Source of the DNA: Coleophoma eucalyptorum
Lineage: Eukaryota > Ascomycota > Leotiomycetes > Helotiales > Dermateaceae
Assembly: GCA_026120035.1 (NCBI GenBank)
Contig: JALRME010000001.1
Coordinates: 1,935,909 to 1,999,908, forward strand
Direction of reading: 5' to 3'
Length of the DNA: 64,000 nucleotides
This document shows positions 56,534 through 64,000 of the stretch, piece after piece. The translations under genes were made by a program, and so were the position numbers. The first letter of the stretch is position 1, and every line of letters begins with the position of its first letter. The notes under the pieces are model-generated. The model was not told the DNA's origin, ran no database searches, and saw only the letters and a program-made list of their open reading frames with translations.

Positions 56534-58565
56534 GATGATGATGATGATTGTGTTGTTGTTGGTGGTGGTGGGGATAATGATAATGTTGAGGCTTTGGTGT
56601 TGATATTTTGTATTTACAAAACAAGACTGATGTTTCAGAGATCAATGATTAGGATTATGAATCTTGTTTGAGGTAGGTAATCACATCCAATGTGAATGTT
56701 TGGAGTCTTGGGTATGAAGGCCTGGCCTGATGATTCAAGTTCAAGCCGAGGGAGCAAGCCGTCTTATACAGCATTGCTCCAAGATCATGGAATGTCCTGC
56801 TTGTACGACGAACGCCTTCCCCACAGGCCTAGTCCTGCTTATCGCAAGCTGAATCCTACTCGCCGCGTCAGGTGCTATCGGTCATGTCGGAGTAGACACA
56901 TCGTATCCGTCCCTGGCCAGTCTGGCCATTACAAGCCGACAAGATTACGGCCACAAGGTCGTTATCGAAGGATTGAAAAAAGCACCGATGACAATGATAT
57001 CCCGGGGAGCTCATTCTAGTTGGTTGCTGACCCACTGACTACTATAGTACAGGTTATAAAAGAGGTTGCCCGAAAATATAAGAGGGGCCGTAGGATTCTT
57101 AATTGCTTAGCGCTCCTCTATCAATGCGGACATTGCTATGCAGTCAAGACTGTAGGATTCAACGGCCCCATTTGCACGAGGCTGCACAGATAAGTAATTG
57201 CGGAGTAGGCCTAGATCAGTAGATTGAACATATTTCTGAAAGAGTTCACGAGCTCGTGTAAGTGGCCTGAGTAGCCTATCCCATTTCTCAACTTACTCGT
57301 TAAGCGACGAAAGCGGACTTGACTTGGCTTGGCTTGACTTGACCGACTTGACCGACTTGACTTAATTTGACTTAACTTGAATCCAATTGACTTGAATTGT
57401 CTTGACTTGACTTGATTTGACTTGATTTGACTTGATTTGGTTTGACTTTGCTTGATTTGACTTGATGAGGCTTGATTTGACTTGATCTGACTTGATCTAC
57501 CTGCATCTGAATCGACTTCGTCCGAGGCTCCAAAGCTTTTGGTATGTTATTCTTTCATTTCTCTCGTAATGGATGGGTGAGTGCGCTTCGGTACAAACCT
57601 AAAAACTCGTAAACAATTACGGAACAGTGAGTAAGTGAACGCAATACGAAGCCTGTGCTGGCGTGATTGCTTGCTTGTTTGTCGAAATATGTTCTCACAA
57701 GGTCTCTGCAGTTCGCATAGATAGTCAAGGCTGATAGCAATTGTGAGTAGGCAGACAACAATGTGGAGGCACGAATCGGGCGTCGGTAGAAATTTGGACG
57801 AACGAATCCTCGAAACGGTTTCATGTTAAGCGTAACTTTATCGTGATGCCATAACTCAGCAGATCCCCATCTCCGGTTGTTAATGCAAACCAAAATGGTT
57901 GACGATGATTTGCCCAGCGCTGGCAAGCGACCCATGGGAAGGATGGACTGCGGGGGAGGCTGAGCGAGCATCTTAGCCTACAGGGTAAGCATACCAGCTC
58001 TCTGCGCAATCCTGAAAGCTGCACGGTGATGGTGGCGTGGCTGTCCTGGTTCCTGACAACCTTAAAAACGGGTACGTGCAGGGCCGGCTCTTGCGGTCGT
58101 GTGCCGGCTTACCCCCAAAGGAGGACCTCCCTGGTCTTGTGATCCATTTGCGCTGGTCTGCTCTCCTATTTAGGTATTTGTAGCAGATGATTATCACGGA
58201 AGGATCAGAATACCCTATCTAATCCATCTTCACTATGGGGGTACCAGCCCTTGCAGGGCATGCAGCTGGGTTGCATTGCTGGCATAATGCTATCATTTCA
58301 TTAATCGAAGGATTCTGCTATTGAGCATCGGCCTTGTGATCTTATCTCTCAAGGTCATCCTCTGAGTAATTCATTCTGTTTGTCAGGATTTCCACAACGA
58401 TGCGATGCCGCCGCGGCCACTTCCTTTGGTATTAATTGCATTTGGTACAAGTATCTCGAATGCCCACTGGGAGCTAACAGCATTCCCGGTTAAGTTAATA
58501 ATCTTGATATTCTAATCGCAATTCTCGCCCGTCCTGCCTTAATTGACAGACCTTTCGCATTGAAC
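56534..58565. other. Intergenic with minisatellite
   Basis: It begins with trinucleotide runs (GAT, GTT, GGT; 56534-56572) in the leader of the effector-like gene. The TTGACTTGAT array is listed separately. A 138-codon minus-strand frame at 57555-57971 has no recognisable family. The final 200 bp form the promoter of the small secreted protein. Confidence 0.5.
57314..57500. repeat. Degenerate TTGACTTGAT minisatellite
   Basis: About 187 bp consist almost wholly of TTGACTTGA-like pentamers and decamers (TTGACTTGAT, TTGATTTGAC, TTGACCGAC variants). The best-ordered part is about 57405-57500. The strand is depleted of long runs of A and shows no ORF. Confidence 0.88.
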
Positions 58566-59100
58566 ATGCAGTTTGCATTCCAGCTACTCGCCCTCCTGGC
58601 ATCTTTCTGCTCCTTGTAAGTCGGTCGTCGACATCATTTTCGGTTCGGTGTACTAATGCCGTTTCCCAGCGTGATTGCAGACCTTCACATCCGCGGTATT
58701 TGTATCGACTCGGTTGGTACTTACGTAAGATTTTTCGCTGTCGATCAAGTTGCTCCAGCTAATTGTTCGCGAAGGATGTTTACAATGAAGACGCAAGTAA
58801 ACAGGCCTGTGAATGGTACTTGAACCGAAATACTGGAGACAAGCAATGGGATCAATGCCCAGACTGTTACTATGTATGTTCATTCATTGAGACTCCATAT
58901 CATAGAACTTAGAGAGAATGCGATGCTAACTTGACAACCTTTCAGTCTTCGGACCCAGTACCACACTGCCATAGTGACGCATGGCACATAGGTGGCGATG
59001 AGGTATGGAGCGTCAAGCAGCCTTTTGTGACTCCTGACTGACCTTTAAATAGTTATCGTACTACTGCCAGCTAGCTGGTGCTGACGCATCTGCGGCTTGA
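58566..59100 (+). CDS. Small secreted cysteine-rich protein (six Cys), five short exons
   Basis: Exons 58566-58615, 58670-58724, 58775-58873, 58946-59002 and 59053-59100 give 102 residues; none is long enough to stand out as an ORF. All four introns (51-72 bp) have GT...AG ends and every join keeps frame. A signal peptide (about 1-20, FAFQLLALLASFCSFVIA) precedes a mature domain starting DLHIRGICIDSVG. It continues with DVYNEDASKQACEWYL, NRNTGDKQWDQCPDC, VPHCHSDAWHIGGDE and LSYYCQLAGAD; six mature cysteines probably form three disulfides. I recognise the overall pattern (DLH..G.C.D, QWD.CPDC, C.S...HIGGDE..YYC) from small secreted proteins of other ascomycetes, with no known function. An apoplastic or antimicrobial role is only a guess. 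Confidence 0.8.
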
Positions 59101-59463
59101 TTTCGAGGCTTTAACACGCAGCGAAGTGCCTCGGGGGACTAATGGTTTGCAAGTGTGACCATCTTGCAACGTGCTCTTATTTTGATACCTCAACTCTTTC
59201 TTCTCTATAAGAAAACTCTATCTTGGTATCTTCGTGGGTAAGATGCCAGATTCTAACAAAGGAATGAAAATGGAGACAAATGAAAGCTCTCTACGCGAAC
59301 GGCACGTCTGAGAAGCCTGTAGTGTTAGACACCTGATACGGAGACTCCAATGAAATATATACACTCATAGCAGCCACATTGCATGATATCTGTAAACTAA
59401 GAAAGAAGCCTTACAGCTGAAAGGAAGGAAGGAAGGCCGGGTTGCTCCAATATCAATGCAGTG
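59101..59463. other. Intergenic between convergent genes
   Basis: 3'-flanks of the small secreted protein and the FAD oxidoreductase. A GAAG-type purine repeat lies near 59420-59436. Nothing else is seen. Confidence 0.65.
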
Positions 59464-61121
59464 CTAGAGTTCACTTGCAAGCTCGTTGATATTCGCCCGA
59501 GAGACCCTCTCCGGAGTGATGATTATCTGCTCAGGGAACCAGTCCATGAGTTTGCCCCCAGGTCGGCCAGACCGTTCACCCAAATTCACTTTATCTCTCC
59601 CTAAGACCATCAATGCACAAGCACAACCACACAACCATGCCTGTGGCATGCCCTCTCCACTATAGCCAGCGGAGATCCATTCTGCGCCTGGGCTTGTGGC
59701 AGAGGATTCATTTACTCTACGGCCTGTAAGCGACGGGTCCAATTTTCCGACAAAAGGGAACCCATCAGCACTGAAGCCCATAGTACCGGTCCAAACATCG
59801 CCTTTCATCCTCCCACCGGCGGCGTCCTCGCCCCAATTTTGTGATCCAAATACTGTGGGCAGAACACCACCAAGATAAGAAGCAATATCGAGCCTCGTAG
59901 TGTTGTCGGCCGCCACTCCAATTTCATCCATGCCATTGCCGCCTATTCTCAGTCCTCCGCCGGTCATGATCTCCGCTCCAAGACCGTCACTATCAGCATC
60001 CACACCACCAGGTCGCTGAGTAATGTAGTCGTACCCCTTAGCATATATGAAACCCCAGCTTCTATCTCCATTTAGCTGCGGAAAGAGTTTGCCTGGCCTT
60101 TGCGCGCTCATGTGACCTCTCACTGGAAACAGTTTCCCACGAAGCTTGGGTATAAGATTCGCTGCGTGCGCTTCTGTAGCATGTATTATATGCTTGGTGC
60201 TAATTTCACCACGGGGAGTATGGATAGTGTACGTTTTCGAGGGGTCCTTGGAGGCGGTAATCGAAGTAACTGGTGTACAAGTCTCGACCGAGAATGCCGA
60301 ACCGAAGGATTCGAGCAGATATGACAGACAAGATGTTACAAATCTAAAGGGCCATATCGACCCGGCTGTATAGGTTAAGGCACCAACTAAGTGAGAACCA
60401 GTCTGAAATTTCTAAGGCTGTTAGCGATTGGCGTTGCTCAAAGGAGTCGGATGTATATTGTACATACCTCTTGGGCTTCCTTGGCGTCCCAGAGCCGCAT
60501 GTCGTTATAGTACTCTGGCATATGGATACGCAGATCATCCGCCCATTGTCGGGCCTTTTCAAACATCTTGTCATCAAAGAATAAATCGACAGTTTCAACC
60601 TTTCTCGCCTCGGCTTTGTGCCATCCTTTCTCTCTCGCCAAGTCTGGTAACAGATCAAGCAGTATCATCTGGTATTTTACAATCTTTATGGCCTGGTCCA
60701 ATCCTAACTTCTCTTTCATCAGGTGGAAGAGCTCGTAAGGCGCCGTTTTGATATGGCCTCCATTACGGCCGGTAGCCCCACTTGTAATTTCTCTGGCTTC
60801 AAGCATGACCACTCTGGTCTCAATCTCCATTTCTTTGCATTCCTCTAAGATAGTCATAGCAATACTAGTACCGGTAATGCCAGAGCCGATTATGACAATG
60901 TCTGCTGAGGTTGGTAGTTTATTGGATTGAATCTTTGTCAATGCCGGAAATGGAGGACTCCTGAGCCAGAAAGGGTAAGTTGGATTTGATACTGGAAGTC
61001 CAGGATTTGCATTGACGCGTGAGAGAAGGAGTTTGAAGTTAGCATTCATCTCTGTTATGGCTCCCCACGCTGTGCTAATGCTGAGATATATATCTCGCAT
61101 GGCAGACTGAACAACACCCAT
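59464..61121 (-). CDS. FAD-dependent oxidoreductase (DAO/glycine-oxidase superfamily)
   Basis: Exons 60468-61121 and 59464-60411 (intron 60412-60467) give 533 residues. The N-terminal 70 residues precede the Rossmann dinucleotide-binding strand ADIVIIGSGITGTSIA (about 73-88). The second glycine motif SGATGRNGGHIKTAPYE follows, typical of DAO-family enzymes in fungi. The middle contains KFQTGSHLVGALTYTAGSIWP and IIHATEAHAANLIP. The C-terminal part has FPVRGHMSAQRPG, MGFSADGFPFVGKL and WISAGYSGEGMPQAWLCG, which close the FAD site. It probably oxidises an amine or amino acid; the substrate is unknown. There is no signal peptide. It is divergent from the Ca3427-like gene with 548 bp between starts. 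Confidence 0.9.
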
Positions 61122-61669
61122 TGTGATTACTTGCCTATCTAGACAGAGAACCAGGATCAGGACTTCTGGGAGTACTGCAGCTTCACAGCATCTAAAAAAT
61201 GTAATCGCTGAATTGGTGAAATATTTAAAAGAACGTTCAAGAGTTCTGGACGAAGTCCGTAGCCCGGACTTCGCCCACCCACTGTTGAAATAGCCACTGG
61301 GCCATATCGGGTGTAGTGTTTGGCCCGTGCAGTATTATCGTCTGAAATCCAACGACTTCAAGGAGTTGAGACGCATCATACAGGATCCAAGAAGCAATCT
61401 AGACTTGAGAATGTGAATGCAGAAAGTCTTGACTACCGTTGTGATGTGGGTAATTCGCATCAAGATGACGAAACAAGCCGACTTTGTAAGCGCCAAGTCC
61501 GCTCCGCTCCGCCAAAATGCTCTTTCCCCTCGATTCTCCGCCGCCAAAATCTCCCCGCGTCGTCATAGAGACAGTGTATCACATTCTAAGAAGTTTCATT
61601 CGTGACTCCAGGCGAGCATCAGTCATTCAATTTATATCAACTCATCGCCATCTCTTATAAGGTCTTACG
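61122..61669. promoter_or_regulatory. Divergent promoter, FAD oxidoreductase / Ca3427-like gene
   Basis: 548 bp between two divergent start codons. It holds a short direct repeat (TCTGGACGAAGTCCGTAGCC then CCGGACTTCG; GGACTTCG/CGAAGTCC is an 8-bp inverted repeat around 61250-61271). There is no separate gene. Confidence 0.4.
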
Positions 61670-62617
61670 ATGTCTTCAAGTACGCCTCTCAAGATTGGCT
61701 TTGTACCGGAACACTTCTCAACACCGCTACACTTTGCGCAGAAACACTTTGGTCTCGATGCAGAGCTTGTACCATTCCCGTCAGGCACGGGGCATATGAT
61801 TACGTCTTTAAGATCTGGGGAGATTGATGTTGGCATTGGATTGACCGAGGGATGGGTAGCAGGACTGGGTAAAGAAGACGTTGAAGGAGATGGAGGTTAC
61901 AAGATCGTAGGAACCTACGTTGAGACGCCCCTATGTGAGTATATTTCAGGGTATGATATAAACAACACTGATGATGTCTCCGTAGGCTGGGCAATTTCTA
62001 CTGGCGCAAAACGTGGTCTCAACAGCGTCGCGGATCTAAAGAAAGGCAAGATTGGCGTTTCACGAATTGGCAGCGGATCATACGTGATGGGCTTTGTGCT
62101 TGCAGATTCACAAGGCTGGTTGGCAGACTCTTCCACCGAGCCATTTGAAAATGTTCCTCTCGAAACCTTCGACAAACTTCGCGCAGGCGTGAACGATTCA
62201 ACGGTAGACTTCTTCATGTGGGAACACTTTACAAGCAAGCGATACTATGACAACGGAGAGATTAAAAAGATTGGGGAGATTTATACGCCATGGAGTAGTT
62301 GGAAAATCGTAGCCTCTACAAAGCTTGTTGCAGCGGACGGCAAATACGATAGCCGGTTGGAGGAATTGTTCGAGAAGCTCGACAAGGGCGTTCGATATTT
62401 TGAGGGCAACAAAGCTGAGGCCGTGAAACACATTAGTACCAAGCTGGACTATAGCGAGGCCGATGCGAAGGAATGGCTCAAAACCGTGAAGTTTTCCAAG
62501 AATACTAGAGGCGTAGACATTAAGGTGATTGAAAAGACAGTAGGCGTCCTACAGAAGGCGGGCGTGCTAGGATCCGAGCCCATGATGGCCTCAGCAATGA
62601 TTGGAACACAGAGGTAG
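61670..62617 (+). CDS. Ca3427-like periplasmic-binding-protein-fold protein
   Basis: Exons 61670-61934 and 61986-62617 give 298 residues. The 51-bp intron (GTGAGT...CGTAG) has no stop and keeps frame. Removing it turns a poorly matching insert into TPLCWAISTGAKRGLNS, the conserved family text. The fold is type II periplasmic-binding-like: LKIGFVPEHFSTPLHFAQKH, SGEIDVGIGLTEGWVAGL, LKKGKIGVSRIGSGSYVMG and VDFFMWEHFTSKRYYDNGEI. These match the fungal cytosolic Ca3427 family, which is related to NMT1/THI5-like and nitrate/sulfonate-binding proteins. It has no signal peptide and no partner permease nearby. Possible roles are ligand sensing or a pyrimidine/thiamine-type reaction; both are inference. 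Confidence 0.87.
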   Translation: MSSSTPLKIGFVPEHFSTPLHFAQKHFGLDAELVPFPSGTGHMITSLRSGEIDVGIGLTEGWVAGLGKEDVEGDGGYKIVGTYVETPLCEYISGYDINNTDDVSVGWAISTGAKRGLNSVADLKKGKIGVSRIGSGSYVMGFVLADSQGWLADSSTEPFENVPLETFDKLRAGVNDSTVDFFMWEHFTSKRYYDNGEIKKIGEIYTPWSSWKIVASTKLVAADGKYDSRLEELFEKLDKGVRYFEGNKAEAVKHISTKLDYSEADAKEWLKTVKFSKNTRGVDIKVIEKTVGVLQKAGVLGSEPMMASAMIGTQR

Positions 62618-62850
62618 AGCATATCAAATTGAAGTAAATAGTGACAAAGGTCTTTCTTCAGTCCTGTGAAGGGCGATGAAGCATGACTATGGTAATCCTC
62701 ACGAAATTGGTAGAGGTGTGCTTCGCGTAGGATAGAGAGCTTGAAGCTTTCAAGCATTCGGGATATAACCGAGCTACCCTTTCGTTGTTATCTTCCTTCT
62801 CCGCAGCTTTTTTGACCTTCATACCGAGCCACGTACATAGCACGGATGTG

Positions 62851-63522
62851 ATGAGCTTTCGCACGCTTCTGCGGAAGCTTCCATTACCCTCACGAACGCA
62901 GATCTTGCATTGGAGCCGGCAAAAACGTGCGCAGTCCACCAATCCTACCCCGTCTACTCCACGAAACGCCGAAAGCAAACCCTCCAAAGGCACCATTCGG
63001 TTCAACAAGATCCTCTCCGCAGTGCCAAAACCCTTGCGAAAATACACCGATCCATTGCGGGATGCACCAAAGACGACGATCCTGACCTTCCTAGTGCTTC
63101 ACGAGATCACCGCTGTAGTGCCTCTGTTTGGATTCGCGGGATTATTTCACTACACAGAATGGATTCCTAGCGTAAGATATCCTCAGAAGCAATGTGCTCT
63201 TGGATGATCTTTCACCGTCCCATGCTGACATGTAACTCTGCTTTTATAACAGTCATTTGCAGATGGAACCTACATAGACAAATTTGCCCGCTACTTTCGA
63301 CGGAAAGAATGGTTTGGGTTCTCAGATGAGCGGCAGGGGGAGGCGCAGGTACATATGGAGATGCAGAATGGCCAGCAGGTCTGGATGGGTGAGGCTGGGC
63401 GTAGGATCTTAATTGAGGTTGCTGCCGCCTATGCGCTCACAAAGGTCCTGCTCCCTATAAGGATCTTGGGTTGCGTTTGGGGAACCCCGAGAGTCGTTGC
63501 GTTGCTAGGAAGAAGAAAGTAA
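62851..63522 (+). CDS. DUF1279 (FAM210-like) mitochondrial membrane protein
   Basis: Exons 62851-63171 and 63253-63522 give 196 residues. The Arg/Ser-rich, acid-poor N-terminus (MSFRTLLRKLPLPSRTQILH) is a likely mitochondrial presequence. The DUF1279 core has TTILTFLVLHEITAVVPLFG and FAGLFHYTEWIPS with a membrane helix, then after the splice a region with FARYFRRKEWFGF. A final hydrophobic helix includes LIEVAAAYALTKVLLPIRI, then a basic end. Family members are inner-membrane proteins linked to mitochondrial translation or organisation in other eukaryotes. An upstream ATG at 62785 would add 22 hydrophobic residues; the start at 62851 leaves a better presequence. Confidence 0.85.
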
Positions 63523-64000
63523 ACGCGGCGGCAATTACGGCGATGGCGTTCTCGTAATGAAGTATTGTTAGGAGGCAAATGTAAACAAGCTGGGGATGCT
63601 GTGGTAGCATGGTATAATGAGAGACGTCTCATCTCTCGAGAATACTTTAGTACATAATGCACCTATTAGAAATAGTAATAAACAGGAAGTTTCTAGATTC
63701 CGGGTGAAAATTTTGTGTTTTCAGACTCATCATTGCAGTTTAATAATTCATATCAAATAAAAAGGAGTTCGACCGGGGACAGTAATTATAATGATCAATT
63801 CGATATTTGAGATGCGAGGACTCTTTGTGACTAGGACCGAAATCACGAGAAGGGGCTCAACATTGCTCTTGCAATGTTTACTATCACCGTAAATCACAAC
63901 TCGAGCGAATAGGTCATGCCAGAAGAGTAACTTTTGTATTTAGGCAGGACTTCAACCAAAATGGTGTCGATCTGTATGCCTAGAGTTTGTATATCCACTT
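63523..64000. other. Intergenic to window end
   Basis: AT-rich 3'-flank of the DUF1279 gene. Nothing further is recognised. Confidence 0.6.

Noticed and set aside
56696..57019. Plus-strand frame, and a faint Gly-x-x-Gly epimerase-like text in a neighbouring frame
   Set aside because: The resemblance to NAD-binding epimerases is limited to about 15 residues with stops nearby; too weak to call.
57555..57971. 138-codon minus-strand frame
   Set aside because: No recognisable features and adjacent to a minisatellite; coding status unsupported.
62785..62850. Upstream start for the DUF1279 protein
   Set aside because: Would place a hydrophobic signal-like stretch before what is a good mitochondrial presequence.

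Overview
The window is about 64 kb of nuclear DNA from a filamentous ascomycete. Evidence: most genes carry several short introns (roughly 46-100 bp) with GTAAGT/GTATGT donors and CTAAC/CTAAT branch sites. The genes match fungal lineages: lanosterol synthase, glucosylceramide synthase, Spo11, Ubc7, Yar1, WSC proteins, a Clr5-type ankyrin protein and a celp0028-type secreted protein. The mix of DUF7025 ATPase, Ca3427-like binding protein and multi-WSC copper-radical oxidase suggests Pezizomycotina, perhaps Leotiomycetes; the class is inference. No rRNA, tRNA, CRISPR or intact transposon was recognised.

Layout. 0-12 kb: 5' part of a DUF7025/AAA ATPase (-); a GPI-anchored histidine phosphatase with a long repetitive mucin-like tail (+); SEN2 (-) divergent from glucosylceramide synthase (+). 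12-22.5 kb: a conserved disordered protein (-), a 5.4-kb gene-poor block, a PAF-acetylhydrolase-like serine esterase (+), and a decayed SET-domain gene (+) that can be traced across several reading frames. 22.5-36 kb: a cell-wall neighbourhood with a 1601-residue protein of seven WSC domains fused to a glyoxal-oxidase domain (-, 15 exons), a membrane-anchored GH16 glucanase (-) and a multi-spanning GT2 glycosyltransferase (+, 9 exons).

37-49 kb: a Ser-rich protein with serially duplicated small exons and an RVxW motif (+), a GNAT acetyltransferase (-), a Clr5/ankyrin protein (-), YAR1 (+) and a copper amine oxidase (+). 49.5-64 kb: ERG7 (-) divergent from SPO11 (+) across 296 bp, UBC7 (-), a celp0028-like secreted protein (-), a TTGACTTGAT minisatellite, a five-exon small secreted six-cysteine protein (+), an FAD oxidoreductase (-) divergent from a Ca3427-like binding protein (+), and a DUF1279 mitochondrial protein (+).

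Working together: the clearest physical theme is the wall/plasma-membrane group at 22-36 kb, with the phosphatase at 3-6 kb also predicted to be wall-anchored. Ergosterol (ERG7) and sphingolipid (GCS1) genes are housekeeping membrane-lipid genes and are not clustered. The FAD oxidoreductase/Ca3427-like pair could share a promoter. All exon models come from reading splice sites and phases by eye. Each joins in frame, but none has transcript support, and family names rest on recognised motifs rather than searches.
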